Origin: Candidatus Woesearchaeota archaeon
Lineage (GTDB): Archaea; Nanobdellota; Nanobdellia; Woesearchaeales; JACJVW01
Assembly (NCBI GenBank): GCA_020637435.1
Contig: JACJVW010000005.1
Location: 1-52,472, forward strand
Direction of reading: 5' to 3'
DNA: 52,472 nucleotides
Part shown: piece by piece, positions 15,487-23,881 of the stretch
How positions within the stretch are numbered: the stretch's first letter is position 1
How the letters are laid out: the number at the start of each line of letters is the position of its first letter
The notes under the pieces: model-generated
Told to the model about the DNA's origin: nothing
Seen by the model: only the letters and a program-made list of their open reading frames with translations
The model's database searches: none
Made by a program: the position numbers and the translations under genes

Positions 15487-17176
15487 CTACTTCGAAGCCA
15501 TCATCGCCTGGATAAAAGAGCACAAGCCAAACAAGGATGCGCTCATGAAAAAGAAGATGCATTTCTGCAAAGACTTCAAACTAAAGAAAGTCCCAACAGA
15601 TATCGAAATCTATCTCAACGCAAAACCAGAAGACCTCGAAGTAATCAAACCCTACCTCCAGACCAAACCTGGACGTACCGGCTCAGGCGTGGCCGTCATC
15701 GCGACCATGACCAAGCCCATCAACTGCCCCCACGGCACCTGCACCTACTGCCCCGGCGGCCTTGATTCTTTCTATGGCGACACCCCTAAATCTTACACCG
15801 GCAAAGAGCCATCCACCATGCGCGGAATAAGAAACGACTACGACGCGTACAGAATCATCTTCAACAGACTTGAACAATACTTAATCCTCGGCCAAAATCC
15901 GGACAAAGCTGAACAGATCGTCATGGGCGGCACCTTCACAGCATTCCCAAAAGAATACCAGGACGAGTACATCTACGATTCATTCAAGGCCTACAATGAC
16001 TTCTCCGACCTCTTCTTCAAGGACGGAGAATTACAATTAGACAAATTCAAAGAATTCTTCGAACTCCCAGGCGACATCAACAATCCTGACCGAGCACAAA
16101 GAATCAAACAACGAATACTATTCCAAAAACAACTAAACACCCACACCCTTGAACAAGAACAAGAAAAAAACGAAACCTCTAGTGTAAGGTGCATCGGTCT
16201 CACCATCGAAACCAAACCCGACTGGGGACGTCTCCCTCAAGGAAAAAAACTATTGGAACTCGGCACAACACGAGTAGAGCTCGGCATCCAGACCGTCTAT
16301 GATGACATCCTCAAATTCGTCAACCGCGGTCACACCATCGATGAAACCAAAGCATGCATAGCGGAACTTCGAGACCTTGGCTTCAAATTAAACTTTCACA
16401 TGATGCCCGGACTTCCTGAACCTGACGGCACACGCATCTCCATGGACAAAGATATCGAATCCCTTAAAACAATATTCGATGATGACGCATACAAACCAGA
16501 CATGCTCAAAATCTATCCCTGCATGGTCATGCCGGGCACTCCTCTAAAACAATTCTTCGACAAAGGCATCTTCAAACCCATCTCCACAGCAGAGGCTGCG
16601 GACATAATCGTCGAAGCATTCAGATTCATCCCTGACTATTGCAGAGTCATGCGCATCCAGCGTGACATCCCTACCTACGCAACCACCGCGGGAGTCGACA
16701 GAACAAACCTCAGACAATACGTCGACCAGCTAGCCAAAGAGCGCAACATCCAACTTAACGACATCCGCTACAGAGAGATACGACAAGAAGACACCACACA
16801 TCCACCGAAACTAAACATCAAAGAATACACCGCATCCGGCGGCAAAGAATTCTTCATCTCCATCGACTCAGGCAGCAAGCTCCTGGGCTTCATCCGACTC
16901 AGACTTCCAGCAAAGCAGCTCCACGATTGCATCACTCCAACCACTGCCATCATCCGAGAGCTCCATGTCTACGGCCAGGCAGCGCAGATCTCCAAGCGCG
17001 AAGACCAGCTCACTCAGCACAAAGGCTACGGCAAACAACTCCTAGAGCGAGCGGAACTGATAGCCAAGCAACACGGTAAAGAAAAACTCCTCGTCATCTC
17101 AGGCGTTGGCGTTCGCGAATACTACCGCAAACAAGGCTACCAGCGTGACGGCCCCTATATGGGTAAGCAATTATGA
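15479..17176 (+). CDS. elp3: Elp3 tRNA uridine-34 carboxymethyl synthase (radical SAM plus GNAT)
   Basis: The N-terminal tRNA-binding segment is followed by the radical-SAM site CPHGTCTYCPGG (Cys83, Cys88, Cys91), then the Elp3 signature SYTGKEPSTMRGI. TIETKPDW, LNFHMMPGLP and MRIQRDIP lie further on. Residues about 470-565 form the GNAT domain, with HKGYGKQLL as the acetyl-CoA loop and a GVREYYRKQGY ending. Archaeal Elp3 alone makes 5-carboxymethyl-uridine at U34 from acetyl-CoA. Encoded with a Ctu1, an E1 and a carrier protein, it predicts a doubly modified cm5s2U-type wobble base. At 565 aa it is of normal length. Its 3' end overlaps folA by 4 bp. Confidence 0.95.
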   Translation: MTDYFEAIIAWIKEHKPNKDALMKKKMHFCKDFKLKKVPTDIEIYLNAKPEDLEVIKPYLQTKPGRTGSGVAVIATMTKPINCPHGTCTYCPGGLDSFYGDTPKSYTGKEPSTMRGIRNDYDAYRIIFNRLEQYLILGQNPDKAEQIVMGGTFTAFPKEYQDEYIYDSFKAYNDFSDLFFKDGELQLDKFKEFFELPGDINNPDRAQRIKQRILFQKQLNTHTLEQEQEKNETSSVRCIGLTIETKPDWGRLPQGKKLLELGTTRVELGIQTVYDDILKFVNRGHTIDETKACIAELRDLGFKLNFHMMPGLPEPDGTRISMDKDIESLKTIFDDDAYKPDMLKIYPCMVMPGTPLKQFFDKGIFKPISTAEAADIIVEAFRFIPDYCRVMRIQRDIPTYATTAGVDRTNLRQYVDQLAKERNIQLNDIRYREIRQEDTTHPPKLNIKEYTASGGKEFFISIDSGSKLLGFIRLRLPAKQLHDCITPTTAIIRELHVYGQAAQISKREDQLTQHKGYGKQLLERAELIAKQHGKEKLLVISGVGVREYYRKQGYQRDGPYMGKQL

Positions 17177-17652
17177 AAATCATAGCGGCAATGACCAAAG
17201 ACCGAGTCATCGGCAACAACAATCGCCTCCCTTGGGACATCCCCGAAGAGCTTGACTGGTTCCATACCCTCACTACGGGCGAAACAGTCATCATGGGACG
17301 CAAGACCTACGAATCCATAGGTCACCCACTTTCAGATCGTGTCAACATCGTCCTTTCAAATGCCTTGCATGACCAGCAAGGCATCCATATAGCATCTTCG
17401 CTTGACCACGCTCTTGACATAGCAAACAAGTACAAGAACACGACCTATGTCATCGGCGGTGTACGGCCATTTACCGAAGCTTTGCCTAGAGCTGACGAAC
17501 TTCTCATTTCCTGGGTAAGGCATGATTACCCTGGCGACACCAGATTTCCTCCTATAACAGGTTTTAGGCAAGTCTTTTACAAAGCGTTCGAGGAATTCAT
17601 ATTCTGCAGATACTGTCCACAGCCCGGTATGAACGTTCACACACGTCAATGA
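17173..17652 (+). CDS. folA: Dihydrofolate reductase
   Basis: The 159-aa protein shows the DHFR pattern: IIAAMTKDRVIGNNNRLPW at the N-terminus, the acidic residue at PEELDWF, GRKTYESIG and TYVIGG with its NADPH-contacting glycines. It reduces dihydrofolate to tetrahydrofolate. DHFR is patchy in archaea, and its presence implies a folate-type C1 carrier and probably a ThyA-type thymidylate synthase elsewhere. It overlaps elp3 by 4 bp, so it is transcribed with the tRNA operon. No functional link is evident unless C1 units matter to both. Confidence 0.92.
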   Translation: MKIIAAMTKDRVIGNNNRLPWDIPEELDWFHTLTTGETVIMGRKTYESIGHPLSDRVNIVLSNALHDQQGIHIASSLDHALDIANKYKNTTYVIGGVRPFTEALPRADELLISWVRHDYPGDTRFPPITGFRQVFYKAFEEFIFCRYCPQPGMNVHTRQ

Positions 17653-17713
17653 TTCTTGATTCTGGAATTTGGTACTGCAAAAAAGCCGTCAATACTACCA
17701 ATACAACAGAACA

Positions 17714-17722
17714 TATATAAAT
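17714..17722 (+). promoter_or_regulatory. TATA box of trxB
   Basis: ATATATAAAT sits about 35 bp before the trxB ATG; AGGTGA follows at 17743-17748. Together they exclude the longer reading frame that would start at 17669 upstream of the promoter. Confidence 0.6.
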
Positions 17723-17752
17723 AAAAAATATATCTCTCTTATAGGTGAAATT

Positions 17753-18661
17753 ATGGAAGATGTAGTGATTCTAGGTTCCGGTATTGCCGGTTCTACAGCG
17801 GCAATGTACCTCGCAAGAGCGGATATTATCCCACTAGTCCTTACAGGCATGCAGGATGGCGGTCAACTGACCATGACGACAGAAGTCGAGAACTATCCTG
17901 GCATTGAGATGATTACAGGCCCAGAGCTTGCCATGAAAGCTAAACAGCAGGCAGAGCACTTCGGCGCCAAATTTAAGATTGACGCAGCGACCGCATTTAG
18001 AGAGCTCTCTGAAGGCTTTGAATTGGACCTTATGGGCGGTGAGACCATCCAGGCAAAATGTGTCATCATCGCAACAGGCGCATCAGCAAGATGGCTAGGC
18101 ATCCCTTCCGAAGAGAAATTCAAAGGTAAAGGTGTTACCGCCTGTGCAACCTGTGACGGTGCGTTCTTCAAAGGAAAAGAAGTTCTCGTCATTGGCGGTG
18201 GAGACTCCGCCATGGAAGAGGCGCTTTTCCTGACAAAATTCGCAAGCAAAGTTACTATCGTGCATCGGCGTGAAGAGTTCCGCGCGTCAAAGATCATGCA
18301 GGACAGAGCTCTAGCGCATGAGAAGATTGAAGTGATCTACAATGCAGTCGTTGACGAAGTTCTGGGTGACAACAAAGTCACAGGTGCCAAGCTGAAGAAT
18401 CCTGCTACCGGCGCGACAACGGAGATTACCTGCGACGGCATCTTCATGGCCATCGGTCACAATCCTAACACAGACATATTCCAGGGAACTGTCGACCTTG
18501 ACCATAACAAATTTGTCATTGCAAATAAGTTCATGCACACCAACATCAAAGGCGTATTCGCAGCGGGCGATGTCCAGGACACTCGTTTCCGTCAAGCTAT
18601 AACCGCAGCCGGTTCAGGATGCATGGCAGCTTTGGAAGCGGAAAAGTTCCTCCAAGAATAA
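17753..18661 (+). CDS. trxB: Thioredoxin reductase
   Basis: The 302-aa flavoprotein has the FAD motif LGSGIAGSTAAMYLARA, the redox-active CATC (Cys131-Cys134), the NAD(P)H motif GGGDSAMEEALFL with VHRR after it, and the C-terminal FAD motif GVFAAGDVQDTRFRQ. HRRxxFRA-type basic residues suggest NADPH use. It would reduce a thioredoxin or glutaredoxin in the cytoplasm; none is encoded nearby. The start is set by AGGTGA five bases upstream of the ATG. Confidence 0.95.
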   Translation: MEDVVILGSGIAGSTAAMYLARADIIPLVLTGMQDGGQLTMTTEVENYPGIEMITGPELAMKAKQQAEHFGAKFKIDAATAFRELSEGFELDLMGGETIQAKCVIIATGASARWLGIPSEEKFKGKGVTACATCDGAFFKGKEVLVIGGGDSAMEEALFLTKFASKVTIVHRREEFRASKIMQDRALAHEKIEVIYNAVVDEVLGDNKVTGAKLKNPATGATTEITCDGIFMAIGHNPNTDIFQGTVDLDHNKFVIANKFMHTNIKGVFAAGDVQDTRFRQAITAAGSGCMAALEAEKFLQE

Positions 18662-18673
18662 AATAGTCAATTT

Positions 18674-18868
18674 TTATTTCATTTCTACTTTGCTTTCTAG
18701 AAGCGCGGACCACGTCACAATCAGCAACAAAGACACTGCAGCCACGGCCAGATAGTACACACCTACATCCAGCTGCATAAAGAATCCGAGAACAATCAGC
18801 ACCACAAAGAATCCAAGCGCAATCTTTGCAAACATCTGAATATGTTGTTCCTCTTTTTTAGTGGCCAT
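18674..18868 (-). CDS. Small two-helix membrane protein
   Basis: From the ATG at 18868 this is a 64-aa protein with a charged N-terminus (MATKKEEQ) and two hydrophobic segments (about residues 15-35 and 38-56). I do not recognise it. An AAGGGG run just upstream may serve as ribosome site. It converges with trxB. Confidence 0.5.
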   Translation of the reverse strand: MATKKEEQHIQMFAKIALGFFVVLIVLGFFMQLDVGVYYLAVAAVSLLLIVTWSALLESKVEMK

Positions 18869-18953
18869 AGACCCCTTATACATTTACCTATATTAAAAAC
18901 TTTTGTCGACCATTACTGGAGAATATGGTGTTCTGGCAAATTAGCGATTCCAG

Positions 18954-19349
18954 TCAGCGAAAGAATTTCTCAACATAAGCTCCCGCGAGCATACCCACAA
19001 GCACAAAACCCATCGCAAAATTTCCCGCGCCAAGCCCCGCAAGCGCAGGCCCCGGGCAAACACCGGATAACGCCCACCCTACACCAAACAAGGCAGACCC
19101 GAAGACCAGCCGCTTATCGATAGACACTCTCTTTGTGCCAAACTCATGCCCATCCAAAGACTTCTTCCGCAGCCTAGGCACAAGCTGATAGAACAACAGC
19201 GTCACCACAACTGCGCCGCCAAGCACAAAGAGCAGTCCCAAATCCTCAAGATACAGGAATGACAGGATGACCTCTGGCACAATCATACCGCTCAGCGCAA
19301 GACCAATACCAAACAGCAATCCTCCAATCAGAGCAGCGAGAGCCTTCAT
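18954..19349 (-). CDS. YeeE/YedE-family transporter, second half
   Basis: From ATG 19349 the 131-aa protein has four hydrophobic segments and the family motif SGVCPGPAL near residue 88, with LALSGMIVPE near 19. GGGAG-like bases just upstream, and an ATGA overlap with the preceding partner gene, decide the start. YeeE/YedE proteins occur as one long chain (thiosulfate importer TsuA) or as two half-length subunits, as here. The conserved Cys in the SGVCPGP motif is the proposed sulfur relay residue. Import of thiosulfate or another sulfur compound is the best inference, consistent with the Suf and thiolation genes in the window. Confidence 0.8.
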   Translation of the reverse strand: MKALAALIGGLLFGIGLALSGMIVPEVILSFLYLEDLGLLFVLGGAVVVTLLFYQLVPRLRKKSLDGHEFGTKRVSIDKRLVFGSALFGVGWALSGVCPGPALAGLGAGNFAMGFVLVGMLAGAYVEKFFR

Positions 19350-19798
19350 ACTCCCACCATCCGAAGCACATTGGCTGTAATCAGCGCTACCACCAAGAAT
19401 ATGACCACAGAAATAAGCGACGACAGCTGAAGCGAAGAAAGCCCGCAAATACCATGCCCACTCGTACAGCCGTTAGCCATCCGCGCGCCAAGCCCTGCGA
19501 TAAATCCTCCGAGCAGAAGTCTCCACCACTCAATTTGGGTAGAGCTCGCACCAGAAAAGAGCATGAACACAAATCCGCCAAGCACCGTACCAATGGCTAG
19601 GTATATCCTCCAGTCGCGGCTTGCAAGCATATCCTTATTGCAGAATTTCTTATCCACAAAGGACCAAAGCACCGTAAACAATGAACTTGCACCGGCAACG
19701 ATACCGCTCATCAGATAAGCAATACCCATACCTAGACCTATAATCAGTCCACCAATCAGATAATGCCAGATGCCTAGAGGAAAGAGCTCCACAACCAT
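19346..19798 (-). CDS. YeeE/YedE-family transporter, first half
   Basis: The 150-aa membrane protein carries the second conserved cysteine motif, NGCTSGHGICG near residue 107, within five or so hydrophobic helices. It is translationally coupled (ATGA) to the other half. The pair together equals a full-length YeeE. A TATA-like TTTATAAA stretch near 19820-19838 between this gene and its divergent neighbour could serve both directions. Confidence 0.8.
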   Translation of the reverse strand: MVVELFPLGIWHYLIGGLIIGLGMGIAYLMSGIVAGASSLFTVLWSFVDKKFCNKDMLASRDWRIYLAIGTVLGGFVFMLFSGASSTQIEWWRLLLGGFIAGLGARMANGCTSGHGICGLSSLQLSSLISVVIFLVVALITANVLRMVGV

Positions 19799-19830
19799 GA
19801 TATGCAGAAAGGAATAATCATTTATAAAAA

Positions 19831-19838
19831 TTTATAAA
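19831..19838 (+). promoter_or_regulatory. TATA box of the M23-like gene
   Basis: TTTATAAA repeats twice (19821 and 19831). The second copy is 26-30 bp before the ATG at 19861, fitting a leaderless transcript. Confidence 0.6.
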
Positions 19839-19860
19839 AGCTGACTATCTTATTCAGTAC

Positions 19861-20340
19861 ATGAGATGGCCACTCAATGCCACACCGAAGATTCCTAAGT
19901 CCCGCGCAGCCTTCGGTTACAGCGCGAATTTTCCAAAGCTCAGATTAAACAAGGGTACCGACCTCGTTACCAAACCCGGTGCGCACGTCTTCTCCATCGA
20001 TGATGGTGTCGTCCAGAAAATCCACGAGTACAAGCACCCGACTTTGGACAGCATCGACAAGCCCCACAAGAGCTATGCAGTCATCATCCAAAACGAAGAT
20101 GGTACATATATCCTTTACGGCAATATCGACAAGCCTACTGTAAAAATCGGAGACCTCGTGAATCCAGGAAAATCCATCGGCTCAGTCTCTAAATTCTCAG
20201 CATATTATACAGAACAACCACATCTGCATATCGAGCATTGGTCGCATCTGCCAAAAAAGAACGAAGTCTGGTACATTAAGAACAAACCAAAAGGCCTATT
20301 AAGCTCAACCAATCTTCTTAGTAAAATCAAAGATGACTGA
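19861..20340 (+). CDS. M23/LytM-fold peptidase-like protein, first zinc ligand replaced
   Basis: The 159-aa protein follows the lysostaphin/LytM fold: KGTDLVTKPGAHVFSIDDG near residue 32, GNIDKPTVKIGDLVNPG near 86, and PHLHIEHW near 120. PHLHIE supplies the HxH pair. In active M23 enzymes the Asp of KGTD is preceded by a zinc-binding His (HxGxD); here that residue is Asn, in LNKGTD. Zinc binding and catalysis are thus doubtful. Archaea lack classical peptidoglycan, so a binding or scaffolding role, or action on another polymer, is possible. No signal peptide is evident. It overlaps a 44-codon gene by 8 bp. Confidence 0.75.
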   Translation: MRWPLNATPKIPKSRAAFGYSANFPKLRLNKGTDLVTKPGAHVFSIDDGVVQKIHEYKHPTLDSIDKPHKSYAVIIQNEDGTYILYGNIDKPTVKIGDLVNPGKSIGSVSKFSAYYTEQPHLHIEHWSHLPKKNEVWYIKNKPKGLLSSTNLLSKIKDD

Positions 20341-20467
20341 TAAACTCCAAAATCCTGAAGAGAACGATCTAGGTGTTCTCAATGATCCTGATGAAGAGGA
20401 TTTCGAGCCTCGTCCAGAAAACTGCTGCGGTAGGGGTTGCTGCTGGTGGGGCCAGAAATACGGCTAA
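20333..20467 (+). CDS. 44-aa CC-motif miniprotein (oxidoreductase-like N-terminal motif)
   Basis: The protein is acidic for 30 residues (MTDKLQNPEENDLG onward) and then carries RPENCCGRGCCWWGQKYG. This resembles the P-x-P-x-x-CCG-x-GC-x-x-CVW-x-x-Y motif of the small 'oxidoreductase-like' family seen in eukaryotes and proteobacteria. Four cysteines in two pairs suggest metal or cluster binding. It begins inside the 3' end of the M23-like gene (8-bp overlap), a typical coupled arrangement. The short length makes the family call tentative, but the start, stop and motif are clear. Confidence 0.6.
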   Translation: MTDKLQNPEENDLGVLNDPDEEDFEPRPENCCGRGCCWWGQKYG

Positions 20468-20492
20468 TTCTAAAAAAAGTAGAAAAAAAGAT

Positions 20493-21311
20493 CTATTTGT
20501 TCACATGCACATCCATCTGTGGATATGGTATGCTGATCTTCTCTTTGTCAAACGTCGCCTTGACCTGTTCCGTGACATCAAAAAATACGGTCCAGTAGTC
20601 CTCTTGCTTCACCCAGATTCGTACAGCGAAATTGACCGAGCTGTCGCCAAGTTCCTTGACACGGACAAAAGGCTCTTTACCTTTCTCCTTAAGGGCAAGC
20701 TTGTGACCTGATGCGATCTTGGTAAGAGCTTTCTCAGCTTTCTTGATATCGTCACCATAGCCGATAGCGAACGTAAAATCCACGCGGCGCGTATCTTCAG
20801 TACTGTAGTTAGTGATATTCCCGTTTGCCATTGCGCCATTAGGTACGATGACTGTCTTGTTGTCAGGTGTCTTAAGTACTGTATTGAAGATCTCTATCTT
20901 GCTTACTGTACCGCTTTCCCCCTGAGCTTCGATGAAATCACCAACCTGATATGGTTTGAATATCAGGATAAGCACGCCGCCTGCAAAATTACCCAGACTG
21001 CCCTGAAGTGCCATACCAATGGCAAATCCGGCTGCTGCGAGCACAGCTACAAATGATGTTGTCTCCACACCGACCATGCCGATAACGGCTATCACAAGCA
21101 TGACCTTAAGTGCGATCCCTATAAGGGACTCAAGGAAATGTCGCAGGGATAAGTCGATGTTCTTCTTCTTCATGACCTTGACGCTCATACCGACCATACC
21201 ACTGATCACCCAAAGCCCGATAAGCAGAGTGATAATGGCAAGCGCCAGTTTGGGAACGTAGGTCACTACTAGACTCGTTGCAGTATCCATTACTGCTTGC
21301 ATATCTATCAT
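20493..21311 (-). CDS. mscS: MscS-family mechanosensitive channel
   Basis: Three N-terminal hydrophobic helices are followed by the pore helix AAAGFAIGMALQGSLGNFAGG (near residue 93) and the beta domain with YQVGDFIE and the PNGAMANGNITNYS segment. At 272 aa it is the small MscS type. It releases osmolytes on hypo-osmotic shock. A purine-rich GGGGGG run lies just before the start, and a TATA-like TTTATATA about 45 bp upstream. Confidence 0.93.
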   Translation of the reverse strand: MIDMQAVMDTATSLVVTYVPKLALAIITLLIGLWVISGMVGMSVKVMKKKNIDLSLRHFLESLIGIALKVMLVIAVIGMVGVETTSFVAVLAAAGFAIGMALQGSLGNFAGGVLILIFKPYQVGDFIEAQGESGTVSKIEIFNTVLKTPDNKTVIVPNGAMANGNITNYSTEDTRRVDFTFAIGYGDDIKKAEKALTKIASGHKLALKEKGKEPFVRVKELGDSSVNFAVRIWVKQEDYWTVFFDVTEQVKATFDKEKISIPYPQMDVHVNK

Positions 21312-21386
21312 GTTTACCCCCCAAATATATTTACGTAGAAATCAGGGTCAGCACTATATAAATTTGTACTGTCATAAATAAGAACG

Positions 21387-21608
21387 TTATTGAAGTTTAA
21401 TGATGTTAACCGGACAGTCCTTTGCAGCCTCCTCATTCTCAGCCACATCAAAATCGGAAATCTCCTTAATCCACACGCCATTCTTTTCCACACTACCAAT
21501 AAGCTCAGCCTTTCCGTCCTCTGGATTTATTCTCCAGTGTTCAGGGGCATGTTCACAGCAGCTGTTACAGCCGATGCACTTAACCCGGTAATGCACTAAC
21601 TTGACCAT
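21387..21608 (-). CDS. Small [4Fe-4S] ferredoxin
   Basis: CIGCNSCCEHAP and a later DCPVNII give the cysteines for one [4Fe-4S] cluster, with a second potential ligand set absent. I start at ATG 21608 (73 aa) because AGTTATAAAG at 21633-21640 lies 25-30 bp upstream. The longer frame from 21629 would start inside the promoter window. It is a low-potential electron carrier; its partners are unknown. Confidence 0.85.
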   Translation of the reverse strand: MVKLVHYRVKCIGCNSCCEHAPEHWRINPEDGKAELIGSVEKNGVWIKEISDFDVAENEEAAKDCPVNIIKLQ

Positions 21609-21722
21609 ACCAACAAGAGTTTCCCCCATGCTTTATAACTCTACCCTATCTTAATCATACCCGCTTTTCGTGATTATTTTCTGTGCACTCATTATATATA
21701 CCAAGAGCATCTCTTTACCTTC

Positions 21723-22490
21723 ATGCAACGTCACAGCGATATCGCATCCGTCATCCTCATCTGTGCGGCAAGCTTCTCACTTATTGCCATGCAAAACCAC
21801 GCAGGCTGGATAGCTCTTGCCGCTGCATTTCTCTTTGCGTTCATCGCACGTCACACCAGATACATCCTCCTCATCATCGGTCTCATTACCTTGCTCGCGT
21901 TCACCGAGATTTCTACGAGCGTAACCCTTCAGCATATGTTTGAGATGTCCTGGAAACTCGGTCTAGCCATCCTCTTGCCATATCTCATAACAAAAAAAAT
22001 CTGGAAAGACAACGTCATCGAATATTCCTGGCATCACGGCAGAGCCTGGTACAAAAAAGAAGTATCCTACATCCTCATAACCGCAATCATTGCCTACTTC
22101 CTTCTACCATTCTACTTGGTCAACTCTGGCGCAATCAACAATTGGCCGGTCGCAGAATCTGACCTCTTTAGACTCTTCATCGGAACCAACGCATTAGGTT
22201 TCTGGGATGAACTATTCTTCATCAACACTCTCTTTCCGCTCTTCATGCGCATGATGCCGATGCGCTTTGCAAACCTTGCGCAAGCCATCATCTTTACTTC
22301 GTTCCTCTACGAACTCGGATTCACCGGCTGGGGACCGCTCTTCATATTCCCTTTTGCTCTAATTCAAGGCTACATCTATTACAAAACGAAATCCCTCCTC
22401 TACGTCATCACCATACACTTAACACTAGACTTAGTGCTCTACCTGGCTCTCGTCAACACAGCATACCCACTAGGCATCTTCATAACATAA
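21723..22490 (+). CDS. CPBP (CAAX protease/bacteriocin-processing)-like membrane protein with altered motifs
   Basis: The 255-aa protein has about seven hydrophobic segments. Motif 1, usually EExxxR, appears as GFWDELFFIN; motif 3 (HxxxN/D) is intact as IHLTLDL. Motif 2 (FxxxH) reads FTSFLYE, so its histidine is missing. These changes suggest weakened or altered protease activity. CPBP enzymes cleave prenylated or other substrates within membranes. It is isolated, between a ferredoxin gene and U32. Confidence 0.55.
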   Translation: MQRHSDIASVILICAASFSLIAMQNHAGWIALAAAFLFAFIARHTRYILLIIGLITLLAFTEISTSVTLQHMFEMSWKLGLAILLPYLITKKIWKDNVIEYSWHHGRAWYKKEVSYILITAIIAYFLLPFYLVNSGAINNWPVAESDLFRLFIGTNALGFWDELFFINTLFPLFMRMMPMRFANLAQAIIFTSFLYELGFTGWGPLFIFPFALIQGYIYYKTKSLLYVITIHLTLDLVLYLALVNTAYPLGIFIT

Positions 22491-22504
22491 AAAGTAATTG
22501 TCAT

Positions 22505-23755
22505 CTAATTTTCAGAACGAGTAGTAACCACAAACAACTTATCATTGATTCGAACTTTTTCAGGTACTTTGATCGTGACCATATCTCCCTGCTTAGCAAC
22601 CTTGTCTTCTTCACGACCTTCGATAAGCATGCTTTCCAACGGGAAATCAAGCACACCCGTAGTAGTCCCGGTAACTAACATCTCATCACCGACCTTTACT
22701 TCGCCGCCGCGTATCTCAAACAGTCCGACTCCTGACTTAGCATAATAATTGGTACACACGCCGATCAGCTTCTTCTCCTTCGTCGCCTTCGAACCATACA
22801 CACCGCTCCATTCGCCAAGCTTCTTGCCCATGTAATAACCGCCTTCCCAAAAACCGCGGTTATACACAGTAGCCAACTTTTCATTCCACGCATCTATCTT
22901 GTCTTTTGTATACGTGCCCGCAAGGACAGCATCAGCAGCTTCACGGTAGCATGTCACCACCGTATGCACATAATCAGCCTTTCTACCTCGACCTTCAAGC
23001 TTAAACACACTCACGCCCGCGTCAATTAACTTATCCAAAAAAGCAATCGTGTTCAAGTCCTTTGGACTCATCACATATTCATTGTCAATCACCAGCTCAT
23101 CGCCGGTCTCATCATCAACAACCCGGTATTTGCGGCGGCAATTCTGCAAACAAGCCCCACGGTTGGCACTCGCATTATACGTAGCCAGGCTCATGTAGCA
23201 CTTCCCACTTACAGCAACACACAGAGCACCATGCGCAAAGACCTCAATCTTCACACGCTCACCGCTCGGCCCACGGATATCCTGTTCATCAATCTGTCTG
23301 CAAATTTCTGCAATCTGCTGCAACGTAAGTTCTCGCGCAAGCACAATGACATCGGCATAGGAAGAGTAAAACTTGACCGCTTCAATATTAGTAACATTCG
23401 TCTGCACACTCATGTGCACTTCAAGACCGATACTGCGCGCATATTGCAACGCAGCGATATCAGATAGAATAATTGCAGTAACGCCGCTCTCTTTCGCCGT
23501 ATCGCATATCTTGTGCATAAGCGTAATATCATGGTCATACATAATGGTGTTCAAAGCAAGGTACGTCTTAACACTATGCTCATCACACCTGCGAACAATC
23601 TCCTTGAGATCCTCATTCGTAAAATTCACACTACTTCTCGCACGCATATTCAACTGCTCAATCCCAAAGTAGACCGAATTGGCTCCTGCGTTAATCGCAG
23701 CCATCAGGCTCTCAAACGAACCCACTGGAGCCATGATCTCTATCTGCTTCGACAT
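22505..23755 (-). CDS. U32-family protein (TrhP/RlhA-like)
   Basis: The 416-aa protein contains the family signature EVFAHGALCVAVSGKCYMS (near residue 170), followed by CLQNCRRKY, giving the four cysteines that bind a [4Fe-4S] cluster in this family. MAPVGSFESLMAAINAGA at the N-terminus is the usual opening. Although named peptidases, U32 proteins such as TrhP and RlhA hydroxylate tRNA or rRNA cytidine/uridine using prephenate-derived pathways. TrhP acts on U34, which would add another wobble-base gene here, but the substrate cannot be assigned. TATA-like CTTTATAAGC lies about 25-30 bp upstream of the start. Confidence 0.88.
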   Translation of the reverse strand: MSKQIEIMAPVGSFESLMAAINAGANSVYFGIEQLNMRARSSVNFTNEDLKEIVRRCDEHSVKTYLALNTIMYDHDITLMHKICDTAKESGVTAIILSDIAALQYARSIGLEVHMSVQTNVTNIEAVKFYSSYADVIVLARELTLQQIAEICRQIDEQDIRGPSGERVKIEVFAHGALCVAVSGKCYMSLATYNASANRGACLQNCRRKYRVVDDETGDELVIDNEYVMSPKDLNTIAFLDKLIDAGVSVFKLEGRGRKADYVHTVVTCYREAADAVLAGTYTKDKIDAWNEKLATVYNRGFWEGGYYMGKKLGEWSGVYGSKATKEKKLIGVCTNYYAKSGVGLFEIRGGEVKVGDEMLVTGTTTGVLDFPLESMLIEGREEDKVAKQGDMVTIKVPEKVRINDKLFVVTTRSEN

Positions 23756-23881
23756 AGACTCGCAAGGTTCTGTGCAAGCTTATAAAGCTTTTTAACAGTT
23801 CTCATAAGTACTGCTGTTCTATCGGTCATTCGCGGAAATAATCAGAAAACCTTAAAACAGATTTGAGCCCAAAACAAAATT

